A stretch of 64,000 bases of DNA from Phragmites australis (taxonomy: Eukaryota > Streptophyta > Magnoliopsida > Poales > Poaceae): the NCBI RefSeq assembly GCF_958298935.1, contig NC_084924.1:20805819-20869818 (forward strand). Reading direction: 5' to 3'. Numbering within the stretch: the stretch's first letter is position 1; every line of letters starts with the position of its first letter. The notes beneath the pieces were generated by a model. It made no database searches and was not told the DNA's origin. It saw only the letters and a list, made by a program, of their open reading frames with translations. The translations under genes were made by a program, and so were the position numbers. This document shows positions 46,620 through 57,900 of the stretch, one piece after another.

Positions 46620-46889
46620 ATGGTTAAAGATGTCACCCATTTACCGGGCAAGACGAAGGTCTCGTCCATTCATCGGACGAGACCAAGTTCTCGCCCAATG
46701 AATGAGCGAGATGTTCCTCTCATTGGTTATTAAATGCTCTCAGTGCCAGGGCCCACAAGTTCTCACTCGTCCAATGGCTGAGATATTATTCTAACCTGTT
46801 GAACGGGCGATGGTAGCCTACACATGCAATTTTTTCAAACGAGCATATATTCTTCAAAATTTTAAACAAAATATATACAAAATTTTGGG
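46620..46889 (-). repeat. Right TIR of MULE1
   Basis: This is the inverse of 3385-3680. It shares GTTCAAC or GAACGGGCGA-type boxes, CATTTAATAACC-like and GGGCC words, and the AT-rich terminal block. In plus view the boxes appear as TCTCGTCCATTCATCGG, TCTCGCCCAATGAATG, TTCTCACTCGTCCAATGG and CTGTTGAACGGGCGA. The flank GTTTGTGCA at 46890-46898 is the TSD candidate. Confidence 0.75.
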
Positions 46890-46898
46890 GTTTGTGCA

Positions 46899-46995
46899 GG
46901 GGTCTGGAAGTGAGTCCATTGAGGACTATGACTCATGTTGTCGGCCCGGTTGATCATGGGAAGGAGCACGGAGCCAAGGGCACATGATATAGGAT
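46899..46995 (+). other. Middle fragment of element D between the two MULEs
   Basis: These 97 bases lie between the right TSD of MULE1 and the left TIR of MULE2. By the TSD logic they belong to the internal region of D. The last nine, ATATAGGAT (46987-46995), are the left TSD of MULE2. Confidence 0.7.
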
Positions 46996-47223
46996 TTTTT
47001 TTTACATTCTCTAACATTAATAAATAGACCCCTAATCTAAAGAATTGCAGGAATAGGCACCTACCACACCAGAGGGCGGTAAGAATGCCATAGTAGCACG
47101 AGTATCCCTTACCACCCTCTGAGAGGGCAGTTAGGCCCCACCCCTGCCTTAACGCCCGTACCCCCCTTACCACCCTATGAGAGGGTGGTTAGCACCCCTA
47201 CCACCCTCCGAAGGGACGGTTAG
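46996..47223 (+). repeat. Left TIR of MULE2 with palindromic CCCTCTGAGAGGG boxes
   Basis: The outer end is T-rich and reads into TCTCTAACATTAATAAATAG. At 47070-47220 ACCACCCTCTGAGAGGGCAG-like near-palindromes repeat about every 40-60 bases (near 47080, 47112, 47170 and 47196). The TIR is cut at 47223 by the copia LTR. Confidence 0.82.
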
Positions 47224-48789
47224 TGAAGGTGATATTCCCTAGAGGCAATCATAGAGATGATTGTCACATGTCTATGTTCATGCATTTTTGAATAATGTGT
47301 TATTAAAAGAATGACTATCATTTACTTTGATTGACAAGTATGTGACTTGTTCATGGAACACTTTGTTTATATGATGATGTTATTTTTAGTTGATCCCTGG
47401 TCACATATCATTGTGATGATACATAAGATACCATATCAATAACGTGGACATTTATGTTGGAGAACATAATGTTGGATAGACTCACCTTGAGATACTGCTG
47501 GAATTGTTATTATGGTGTACCATCAATTGTTATCTCAAATAGTGTACCTACAAGATCCTTTGACCTGAGATCGTTATTTATTCCCAGAATTTGTCGTGAC
47601 ATACATTGGGGCTGCCAAATGCTATTCCGTAACAGGGTAGTCATAAAGGTAGTTTTCAGGTATGTCATGAAACATGACGTGGGGTGTGAGCGATCAAGAT
47701 AGAATTTGCTGCTCCTGGATAACATGACAGATATCTCTAGGCCCCTCAAAATAGTTGGATAGAGAAAGTGCATGGCTATGGCAATATGATTAAAGAGTTA
47801 GTCATGGTGAATCCAATACTTGATCGAGTGAATGGTCGATCTATCACAAGGGTGGCACATATCTCTCCTTGAGCTTGACTGGTATTGTGAGATGAAGGGA
47901 TCGATGCATGTGTATATCAAGGTCCAGTCGGTATGATCTTTTGTGTATACTCGGGAGTCAACTTGTCCTACTAGGGATAGCTATTGATTTCGGTTTGGAA
48001 AGGGTTTCTGAGTCGTAGCCATCTGTACATGAACCTAACGGGTCACACACTTAATGGGTTGGAACAAAATATGCAAATTGGATTCGTATATGGGTTTGAT
48101 TGGGTTGTGATCTATGAGGTGTTAGAGTCCTAAAGGGCATCTAACGCATGAGCTTATTAGCGAGCTCTATATAAGGAGAGTTGTGGGGTGAGGTGTGGAT
48201 AGGTTGCGCCACTCGAAATCCCTATCCGTAGCTTTCCACACGATCTCCCAAAACCCTAGTCGCGTGCGAGGTGCTAGCACATCGGTGCTAGGCATTTTTG
48301 CTCAGTACATGTAGATACCGTAGAGGCACTACTGCTATTGTGGCACTGATCTTCTCAGCAAGTTGATCATGACGTGTTCGGAACTTGCCACCAACCGTAA
48401 TGCACTGGTCAACAGATCTGCTCATCTAGTCACGGAGCACAACACGACCACTCATGTTCTGGTCGGATAGCACAACATGACCACTCAGAATAGGTCCAGG
48501 CCATGATAGACCTGATTGCAAGTTGGTCGAGGAGCTGATCGAAGAGCACGACCACCTGCTCGGATTTGGTCGAGCGTGACCACCTACGCGGGGCTGGTCG
48601 CGGATCTGATTGAGAAGCTGTTCAAGAAGTCTGACATGCACGACATTAGATTAGCCTACTTCAACTCTTCTTTAGCTGCACTACGCGTCGAGTGGTAACA
48701 ATCTATTATCTCCTACTTGCTTGGTTTCCTGGGTGATTGTGGTAGAAAACTTTTGTTTTAGGCTAGTGTAGCCTACCCGTTCCCTAGCA
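47224..48789 (+). repeat. 5' LTR of copia element C (1,566 bp)
   Basis: The LTR begins TGAAGGTGATATTCCCTAGA and ends CTACCCGTTCCCTAGCA. Both ends are confirmed by the small solo LTR at 52585-52823, which has the same start and end words and its own TSD. It contains repeated GACCAC and TGGTCG words at 48440-48610. Confidence 0.85.
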
Positions 48790-48790
48790 T

Positions 48791-48804
48791 TGGTATCAGA
48801 TCCA
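48791..48804 (+). other. Primer-binding site of copia element C
   Basis: TGGTATCAGATCC, one base after the LTR, is complementary to initiator methionine tRNA with one mismatch. Confidence 0.82.
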
Positions 48805-49769
48805 TCATGTGTAGTTTTTGACTTGGATCAGTGTTATCAGAGTCATGTTATTCGAGCCTAGGGCTTTTAAGGATAACGTGTTTCCATCATCTCGTTAGAC
48901 TTCGATTAGCGCTTAACTTATTTTTGCAGGTAATGGTGTGAATAGTATGGCCTTTATGTGTATTTGATGCGTGCGTGTAATTTCATGGCCAGTGAGCCTT
49001 GGTTAATTGCAGCCAAGGCTGTCATATTATTGTATAATGGCATGCGTGCCGACTTGTGATGCTTCCTTTTCTCATGTAATTTGACTAGTGCTATTAGGTG
49101 CAATAGACTAGTACATGATCATGAAGACTTGAAGTGCGATGACCTGGAGGATAGGGACCATGGAGATGGAGATCACCATATGAAGGGGCCATACTATGTC
49201 ACAGTAAATATGATTGTCTGTGATGTTTATATATGTTCTTCTCATGTTGTTTTATTCATGTTTTCTATAAGATAGATATGTTTACATGATAGAATAGCTT
49301 CCCTCAGAAAAATTAAGAGTAATTGATGCCCTTCCGATAGCTGCACCTACTTAGGTTTTGATCATTGTTTGGTAGGTTTGCCAAAGCATGGTGCCATCTT
49401 TTATCTTAACCAATTAGGGTGGATATAGGACATCCACATGCATAGTGTTGGTTTACTTAACAAAGCTATCAAAATGATTTTGGACTTTGGGGCATAGAGT
49501 TGGGCGCCAGGGCATTCGATGCCACCCAACAAACTAGAGTCACATAGGGATGTGATTAGCAAGATATTGCTTACCTATGTCACCTATGTATCTAGCACTG
49601 ATGCCAAAGCTCAATAGAAACTAGCTAAATATGGATCTTATTCCACTATATGTTGTTAGAGGGAAACAATTTCTAAACATATAGTGGGAGTATCTTTTGT
49701 TAAATTGTTTAATGAAATATTTACATAAACACAGTGCTAAACTTTGCATATTTATTTCTTTCATAGACC
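48805..49769 (+). other. Leader of copia element C
   Basis: Nearly 1 kb of untranslated sequence before the gag ATG, with no domain-bearing ORF. A second ATCAGAG-type word follows shortly after the primer site (48835), probably by chance. Confidence 0.6.
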
Positions 49770-50040
49770 ATGGCACCTACTGTTAACGCCAATTCCAGTT
49801 TTAATTTGCATTCGATTCTTGAAAAAGAAAACCTATCTGGAACAAACTTTATTTATTGGTATAGAAATTTAAGAATTGTTCTCAAATAAGACAAAATGGA
49901 GTATGTTCTAGAGGTTCCCTATCTTGATGAAGCAGCTGATAATGCATCTGCCGCTGATCGGAGGGCTTACAAGAAGCATACAAAAGATTCACTTGATGTT
50001 AGCTGTCTCATGCTTGCCACTATGTCCAAATGTTACATTA
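49770..50040 (+). pseudogene. Start of copia gag (truncated)
   Basis: The frame from the ATG at 49770 reads MAPTVNANSSFNLHSILEK, then SGTNFIYWYRNLRIVL. A TAA stop follows at 49887-49889. After it the same frame continues KMEYVLEVPYLDEAADNAS and SLDVSCLMLATMS. This is the N-terminal part of plant copia gag. It ends where the sequence jumps to the MULE2 PMD at about 50040, so less than a quarter of gag is present. Confidence 0.85.
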
Positions 50041-50880
50041 AGGGGACCCAGCAAATGCGGGTAGCAGCTCCTTCTTCGTGCATGTGTCGCATAAGGCCTG
50101 ATATGTCGCTGCCAGAATAGTGGTGGCCCAGCTGAACTGGGGGACCTCATCGGGCTCCACATCTATGATCCCCCTCGCGTACGGAAGAAGGGTCCTCGAC
50201 ACCAGGTGGTTTTGACTGCTGGTGAACATAACCCAGCCAAACAACCAAAACAGGTAGCACCCCAAGTGCGTCGCGACTGAGTACACACCGACGTTTAGGT
50301 GGATATATGCAGGCTTGACATAATGCAAATCATGATGAGTAAAATATATTGGAAATCGTGAATAAAATGGGAAGATAAATTGCAAGGTACCTTGAACTGG
50401 AGGATCCACTTCTTTGTGGGCCCACGTGGATCCAACAAGAACTCGAGCATGTAGGTGGGTGCATCGTCCTTCCGCTGAATAGGGCCGAACCACGCGAGCA
50501 TGACATTCATCCAGTCTACATCGAGGTCGATGACTCCAATGGTGGGTCTCAAGTCTCCACTAATAGACCAGTGCAGTGATTAGTGAGCGATCAAAATAGA
50601 ATAGCCTTGTGGGTGCCTGAGGGTTCTCTGTCACTCGAGCCTCCACCAATGACACAATGATAGGAGTCTAGATGCTGCCAATCTATATAATTTGTAATAT
50701 TAGGTGAATCTAGAACATGCAACAAATAAATAATCAGGAATATACATCGCTAACTCAGGACATACCAGTGCTTCCAACGATCGTCAATTGTCCACTGTAA
50801 GGTCAAGAAGCTGCGATGCTTCTTGTCCACTGCAAGGTCAAGAAGCTCGGGGATCGGTGGGTGCGCCATATCTGCATTGA
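50041..50880 (-). pseudogene. PMD gene of MULE2
   Basis: On the minus strand the gene starts MAHPPIPELLDLAVDKKHRS just after a likely acceptor TGCAG (about 50878-50882) and continues LTLQWTIDDRWKHWYV. After an intron-like gap it reads GVIDLDVDWMNVMLAWFGP (about 50540-50480), KWILQFK, FWLFGWVMFTSSQNHLVSRT (about 50255-50195) and VPQFSWATTILAATYQALCD (about 50150-50090). It ends with AFAGSP at the copia junction. This is the PMD in the order seen for MULE1. The C-terminal half is deleted. Stops are fewer than in MULE1. Confidence 0.8.
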
Positions 50881-51089
50881 AAACAAATATGAGTAGTTTG
50901 TACCATACATATAAACACAATTACATGAACAACGTATAACATACATGCACACACAGCTATGAATACAAATGTAAGGTCCACAATCAAAGACAAATGTAAG
51001 GTCTAAATACAACGTACATAGGTTAGGCGAAAACCTCACAAATATTACGACCACATATGACAAATGCATTTACACTTGACCACCGTCAT

Positions 51090-53342
51090 GACCCTATCTA
51101 CACACCAGGTGCATTTTTCAGACAATTCTTGTATTTGTGACTAGTTTCATCGCACTTGCTACATCGCTTTGTCCTTGGACCTGCCTCGGATTCATCCATA
51201 TAATTATGAATCCACCGAGTTTGTCAATTTTCGGTTTGTACTTTATCTTCTAGAAGTCTAGCATGTAGATTCACGAAGGACTTAGATCATATGTAAACGT
51301 ATCAATAATGTCGTAACCATCAAGCTCATGGTTCCATGCATTTAGTATTTGATCCTTCATAAAGTAGTGGGAAACATATTGTTAGGGCAGCATATAGGAC
51401 TCCCCACATACAGCTATGACGTGTGTGCATAGCCTGTGTAGCAATTGTGGCTTCTAGCATGAACATATGCATGTTCCATTTCTAAGCATGCACTTTTGCA
51501 CATCAGCTCTGGTCTGTCACCCCTATGACCCTTATCCCGGCACAAGACAGTGACCTATGCTCTACAGTTCCCTCCTGATTTGTGCAGTGCATATGTGCCT
51601 TCTTTGTGGCATCCTCCATTTACTCACATAGCATCGATCCATAGAGCATATGGTTATCTATCATTGCCATTGAGGTAGCTACATAACGATAAATGAAATA
51701 TTTGCAAGTTCCATGTAGAATACCTTCAACAATTCCAATAAGAGAGAGGGACCTCATACCCTGTACAACCCATTGTAGACCTCAGCAAAATTAGTTGTCA
51801 TTATCCCATACCTTGCCCCTCCAGTGTCAGACAATAGGGCCCATTTCTCTCTTGGCTCATTTTGTATCCACTACGAGAAGTTCTTAACATATGACCCTAG
51901 CCTCCTTACTATCTAGGGAGTATCCGTTAGGATGGGTCCAAAAGCAACCGGCTCCTCTCTAGTGAATGCTACCTCGGCTGGCTGTTTTGTGTTTACTTAG
52001 TCTAGTCTTGTCCATAGTGCATTGAATATTTTTTGTTGGTTTTGGCTACACAATTTCTTGAAAAGATTCATCAAGTGCATGTTTTTGAATTATCTGTAAA
52101 ATTTTGCACTTATATACCTCATGCACAACCTGCTCTTCAAGTCAGGCCACTTTACTATTACACATCATCGAACACTGACGTATTGCGTATCCAACAAACC
52201 TTGCAACAACCCTGCATATCTATCATAAGTCAAACATACATCAGGCCAATCCAGAATAATAGCATGCTTCACCCACTCAAGGAACCAATATTAGCTATCC
52301 CCATTCTCGCTCTCCACAAAGGCAAACCCCAATGGCATCAATTGGTTGTTCCCATCTACCTCAATTGCAGACAATATATGTCATTTGTACTTCCCAGTGA
52401 GGAACGTCTTGTCCAAGAAAATGATAGGTCGACAGTGCCTAAATGCCTTTATGGTTGCCATAAATGCAAAGAAAGCACACTACAATACTCGCTTTCCAGG
52501 CTTTTCACTTGAGGGGTAATACTTGATGTCAAAGTAACTTCCAGGGTTTCTTGCACATATTGTGGCTAGTTGATGTGGTAAGTTTGAAGCTGATATGCCC
52601 CAGAGGCAATCATAAAGATGATTATATAACACATCTATGTTAAAGTACTTTTGAAAAATATGTTATTCCAAGAATGATCCACTTTTCCATTGATTGGTAA
52701 GTATGTGACTTGTTCATGAGACGAATGTTTATAGATCTATGATATTCTACTAGCATGGTTTTCTAGGTGAATGTGGTGGAAATTTTTTATTTTAGGCAAG
52801 CGTAGCCTACCCATTATCTAACAAAGTTGTCATATGATGCTTCGTATGACCCAAACCTCATCTCAAATAGCATTCTATTTCACCATTCATGCCTTCGCAT
52901 AGTTTACTGCGTACTGGAACCTTTCCTCAATAGCATGAATTATTGATCATGGCTCATACTTTAGGTTGTCTACAATCTATCTATGCATAACATTGGCAAC
53001 AAAAGTTGATGACATGTTCCTGTGGGAGAACTCTATTTTCTCAATGTGACAGTTATGCTCCCTAACTATTGAAGTGGTCAACCCACTTTCCTCTAAATGT
53101 GTGCACATGCCACGAACAATCAGGCACCAAACATTTGACGTTGTACTCCCTTTTACTTGACTTCACAACCTTGAACTGCCTTCAAAGAGACATTGACCTG
53201 TATTTCACTGTATTAATAATAGTATCCTTATTAGGGTACATAGCATCATGGGGCACCTCATTCTCATGATATTCCCATGGTCTTTGATGCCCATCACTGA
53301 CCACAAGCTTTGAAAATTCTTGATTCCTCCACTCTACAGGAA
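51090..53342 (-). pseudogene. MURA-like transposase of MULE2, main part
   Basis: On the minus strand, in order, come a DNA-binding region with EYNVKCL, CSWHVHTFRGKWVDHF (about 53160-53080), MRFGSYEASYDN before and LPHQLATICARNPGSYFDIK after a small insertion, and the core with IIFLDKTFLTGKYK (about 52425-52380). These are followed by VDGNNQLMPLGFAFVESENG, the second-aspartate block YDRYAG (about 52205), RLCMRYISAKF, the SWIM motif CICSC and LLHRLCTHVIAVC (about 51470-51405), and a CCHC knuckle CSKCDETSHKYKNC (51167-51121). A stop follows soon after (about 51100). Stops and frameshifts make it inactive. It is clearly related to the MULE1 transposase but not a copy of it. Confidence 0.85.
52585..52823 (+). 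repeat. Shrunken solo LTR of copia family C (239 bp)
   Basis: The element begins TGAAGCTGATATGCCCCAGA and ends CATTATCTAACA, and perfect 5-bp duplications AAGTT flank it (52580-52584 and 52824-52828). Its first 150 and last 80 bases match the ends of the 1,566-bp LTR at 47224. About 1.3 kb of the LTR middle is missing. It lies inside transposase coding sequence, which reads on at both sides. Confidence 0.88.
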
Positions 53343-53347
53343 CAGAA

Positions 53348-56300
53348 TGTCACACAAGGTTTTTACGGCCAAAACCAGATGCGGCTTATGTGTGCCCAGG
53401 ATGTTCAACACACATAAGGACATCACGGATGAAGTAACAAAAGAAATACTTTTATAGAATAAACGTTAAACTCTTACATTAATTGACATATATTGTCTTC
53501 TATGACGATATCTGCAGCGGAACAGAAGCACTGATGCCCAACAACACTGCAGGCAACCGACCGGGAGACACGCGCCTAGAACGTCACATCCTCATCTTGA
53601 TAGTCTTCAACATCTTCACTCACTGAGCAGCAGCACACATGTCGCATGGCATAGGGAAAATACCAAGTGTGAGCACATGACGCGCTTAGCAAGTGTGGGA
53701 AAGATAATGATATGCAGGCTTATATCAAGAATAGTCTAACACATGGTATATTTGCGTAAATACGAGTAATGAAAAGATATTTGAACTCAAAAGCATGAAA
53801 CAATTATTAAGTGAATGTAAACTATAAAGTCCAACATCCAGCATACAAGGCTCCCCACCTTGCATACCATAACCGCCTAGTACTCCCTGTACTATAACCA
53901 AAAGCACAACCAAAATCATAACCACAACCCACTAATATTGTGAGGATCCAAGTCTCTCATAACCGTGAGCACGGCTGTTATAACAGTTTTTACACTCTGT
54001 AGAGGTTATCCAGCTTTCCCTACGAGTCGTGATTTCCATGTTGCCATGTTAGCTAGACACTTAACACACGCCAGTAGTGTGTCACCTAGAAAGTCACTTC
54101 AAAGCTGTTACAAAGTTTAATCCAGTATGTGCATGCCCGCTAGGTTTCACCACCGTCAAAGTGGCATTCCACCACTCAGAAGCCCCTTTTACGCCTTGTA
54201 GCTCCAAAATATTTCACTCTTCCCTTCCACTACACATCTCATACCACTAACCAAATAGTTCTGGCCTTTGCCGTCCCCACACATCCACTCTTCCGTTTGG
54301 CATGCACAAAAACTAGAATCCACTAATTAATAGGCCAGGCCTGTCCCATACCAGGTCTCGTGGTTGGTACGATATTTCTTGGGTTGTCGCTCCACGAACA
54401 GATCCTTACTTAGGTTACATGAGCAAACACTACCAACATAATAACCATGACAACTATCAAAACCACTTTGCTCAAGGCCTAAGGTTCCATGTTGCTAGAC
54501 CATTAACAAATTAACCACCATTGTTACATATGTTCATTAGTCAAGATTATAACACTTCTCAGTATCCCAAAGCATGGCTAAGCAATCTACCCAACAAAAA
54601 TACGTAACCGTAAACCATCTAGGTTCCAAGGGACGTAAGGGAAAATCTAGGGAAAAACATAACCGTAAACCATCTAGGTTCCAAGGGACGATAAGGGAAA
54701 ATCTAGGGAAAACCCTAACATAGGTGATTACCCACCATATTGACAGACACTACATGCAATTTGTAAAACGAAACATTTAAAACATAGGTACAAGATCATC
54801 AAGGACACTTGCCTTTTACCCAATGCTGCTCAGTGTTGTCGAAATCTTTGTCTTGAAGTTCCTCGAACTGCTCCTGAATGTTATCGACTAATCGCAAGAA
54901 CTACTGACAAATAACACGAAGAAAAACACTAAGAACAACGTACCAAACATCATTAAATACTTTAAAAATGCTATGGTTGGACAGGTATGATTTTAGAAAC
55001 ATTTATATGCAAGAATCACCTAAATCAGAGTTAAGATGAAAAGAGAATAGCTTTCAAGAGATGGATTAGATTGAAAAGGAAATACTGATTTTCCGGAACT
55101 ATCTTTCTATGAGAAAAGAGTTTATTGTGCAATCATTACACTAGGCTTGACAACATCATAATGCATGGTTCAAGAAGTGTAGGGCAGACTAGACTTCACT
55201 GACTAGGCTAAGAAGAATGATGTGGTGCTGACTTGGCATGCTATGCAAATACCATCTTAGATTAAAGAAGGGATACGCTGAGATCTAGTTTCGACCACCC
55301 ATGATGAATCAAAAAGGCCGAAGGTTGCACTTCTAGGTTAAGGATAGTACTAGTGACTCTAAGTAGCGGTGTTGGTTCCATTTTCATCAGAGATGGTGAT
55401 CGGTCGTGTGGCCACAGACATCGATGTCGGGGTTTAGTGGTGTTTCAGTGAAACAAGGAAGCATAGTGTAGAACGTGAAAAGACTAACTCAGTGGTATAG
55501 TTGGTTTTGGAAGGGGTCATCCGAGGTAGCGGCAAAACAGCGATGATTGCTACTAGGTTTGGTGGTGACCGCGAACAGATGCAGGAATGAAGACGCTCGC
55601 ATTCCCAGAGATTGGCTATGAAACTTGAGAAACTATTTGAACAGAGGATGTTCATATATCCCAGAAACACAATGCTATGACATAGTTTTGAGTAGATCAT
55701 CCACTGAGAGGAAGAACGATCAACGGAGATAAAATGGTTGATGGCTGCAACATGCTGTGCTTGGCAATGGCGTCTTGGTTGTGTCACTGCACAAATGGGG
55801 ATGGGCTCCTAGGGTCACGTAGAAGAGTCGATGGGACATGCTGTGATGTGGTTGGTGCATCCATATGGCTTTTGGATTGACGGGGAACGCGAACGCAAAT
55901 TTGGTGCGTGCATAGAACACATCCAGAAACTGGACAGCAGGTATGTCGACCTTGATTACCGTGGTTTGGCTGCTCTACTAGCCGATCTAGTTGGTGAGGG
56001 TGTGGAGAACATCATGGGACATGCACCGGTGAAAGGGTTTGGTAATTTGACCTCTGGTCGGTGGGGAACGTCGATGCCAATCCACTACAGCGTGGCTGTC
56101 TACGACGACGATGACCGTGGCAGCGTAGATCGGGCTTTGGCCGAGGCTAGAGCTTGGCTAGGGACTTAGTATGATAGTAAAAAAATAGTAAGGGAGGATA
56201 AGAAGGGGTCCTCACCTTGCTTTGATGGTCGATGAAGGAGGATTCGTGGAGAAGACGACAAGGTAGCGCATCACGGGCGGCAGCGGCGACTCCGGCGAAC

Positions 56301-57322
56301 GGCGGCGCCCGCATAGGGCAGCAATGACTTCTAGGGTTTGGTGGTGTGGAATAGGGGTAGGAGAGGGAGTGCAACTCATATTTATAGGGCTAGGGGCTGC
56401 TGGTTAAGGTGGAGTCCAAGCCAAACATGAATCGAATTCGAGTTTGAGTCGGTTACGGTTTCCTTTTTCCCATCTCTCTATTCCGAGGATGATATCTTCA
56501 TCGTCCGGACTCTAAATTTGACACTTCTTGACTCTAAATTGTAGTACTCAAAAATATCTACAACTTTAGTATTCATTGGAACATCTGAAAACGTCATCTT
56601 TATTTCTAAAAATACACCACAAGATAAACTATTTGAACTCGAAGTTATCTACGCAGCACTGATTTCGGTGGTAATAACTCCTTGCTCCATTATCCAGAAG
56701 GGGACTTCTATAGTTTCAAATCAAAGCTCTCAACCCAACTTTGGTATTGTCAAGATTTGCATTTGAAGCCGTTTTGAACTCCGAAACTTCATGGGAAGAT
56801 GAGGCTATCTAGGACTCAGTGAAAATCTGCAGATTTCGTGGATCCTTTGTTGGGCTATCTAGAAGACATGGCTAAGGGTTTGGACTTGAGCAATATTGAG
56901 CCCAAAGATACTTTAGGTATATCTAGGATTTATAAAAGAAACTTTTGCAGAAAAATTTGAATAGGGTTAGACTTTGAATTGAGCTAGAGAAGGATCAAGT
57001 ATGATCAAGGATTGAATAGATGATGAATTCAAAGACTTTGAATTCCAACCATTAAGATCCTTAACTTATTCACTACTGAGTTTTGTAAAAAAAAAATTAA
57101 AATATTTTTCACTCAAAACACCAAAGTGAAAGAAAAAGAAAAAGAACACTAATGCATTTACCTGGCTCCTAACAAAACTCAGCATACAATGCACACAAAA
57201 TAATAACCTATATTGATTGATTGATTAAGAAAATAGGTTTTAAACCTATACTACTGTTGAAGCTGTTCAATAATTTTGGAAATTTTTAAAAAGTTGTAAA
57301 TTCTGAAAATCAAGGTGTTACA
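53348..57322 (-). repeat. Solo LTR A2 of gypsy family A (3,975 bp)
   Basis: The plus view starts TGTCACACAAGG and ends ATCAAGGTGTTACA. Perfect duplications CAGAA flank it (53343-53347 and 57323-57327). It is the only complete family A LTR in the window and defines both ends of the interrupted copy A1. No internal retroelement sequence remains. It splits the MULE2 transposase gene. The ORF at 55831-56169 inside it has no domain and is probably chance. Confidence 0.88.
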
Positions 57323-57327
57323 CAGAA

Positions 57328-57900
57328 GCACTTTCCTCCTCGTCAAATTAATCCTCATCGGTAATGGCTTCTTTAGCTACTAATCCTCCTCTTCATCTCT
57401 TCAATTATGCTAGAGATATGCTCCACCTCAGCAGCTACACCCCTCGGTTGCATCTCTTGCACATCCCCAACGTCCTGCTCGTCCCCCACAATAGTCGGGT
57501 CTATTTCATCCACCACTGTCTGACTTGTTGCTGCTATTGCTTCTCCAATGTTTATCTTTGTTGGATCCTTCTGATATACCTTAGCTAGCAACACAAGAGG
57601 GAGACCACGTTCACAAGCTATATCTATGTACTGTCTCCAAGTAGATGTTGCATTAATCGGGATGAGCTCTCCAAAGTACCACAGAATAGCACGGCATAAT
57701 ACGGCTCTCAGCTTAAGCTCATGTTGCCGGGGATCCGATTAAAAATGGCACATCAGCCACCTGCACACACCCACTATTGTCCTCTCATTGGCTCTACTAA
57801 GTCCCTTGACGACAAGCTATAATCCAGAGAGGTCTACACCGCTAGGACCATAACCAATCTGACTTTCACCATAATATATATGAAAATATAGCTTATCGGA
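57328..57900 (-). pseudogene. N-terminal part of the MULE2 transposase gene
   Basis: On the minus strand the sequence reads LRAVLCRAILWYFGELIP, STWRQYIDIACERGLPLVLL and AKVYQKDPTKI (about 57720-57570). This corresponds to the N-terminal region at 4255-4580 of MULE1 (there ending RGWLVLLVQ). An acidic, low-complexity linker with VDEIDPTIVGDEQDVGDVQ follows. The reading goes on beyond the solo LTR A2 at 53342. Confidence 0.68.

Larger units (their letters stand above)
3385..46889 (+). mobile_element. MULE1, Mutator-like element with transposase, PMD and convergent zinc-finger gene
   Basis: Terminal inverted repeats match at the two ends. The left begins at 3385 with an AT-rich block ending TTTTCAAAATACATGCCC. 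The right, read inward on the minus strand from 46889, gives the same layout and shares GTAGGCTAC and the GTTCAAC-type boxes. The flanks are GTTTGTGGA (3376-3384) and GTTTGTGCA (46890-46898), a 9-bp duplication with one mismatch, the length typical of Mutator elements. Inside are a MURA-like transposase and PMD exons on the plus strand and a convergent small gene on the minus strand. Removing nested retroelements leaves roughly 7.5 kb. The element is dead: the transposase has many stops, and three retroelement insertions split it. Confidence 0.8.
47224..50040 (+). mobile_element. Ty1/copia retrotransposon C, 3' truncated
   Basis: A 5' LTR (47224-48789), primer-binding site, leader and the start of gag remain. 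The sequence then switches abruptly at about 50040 to minus-strand PMD coding sequence of MULE2. The missing pol and 3' LTR, and the missing left part of MULE2, point to a deletion. A shrunken solo LTR of the same family lies at 52585-52823. Confidence 0.85.

Noticed and set aside
55831..56169. Plus-strand ORF of 112 codons inside solo LTR A2
   Set aside because: LTRs of this type are not known to code for protein in this region, and no motif is visible.
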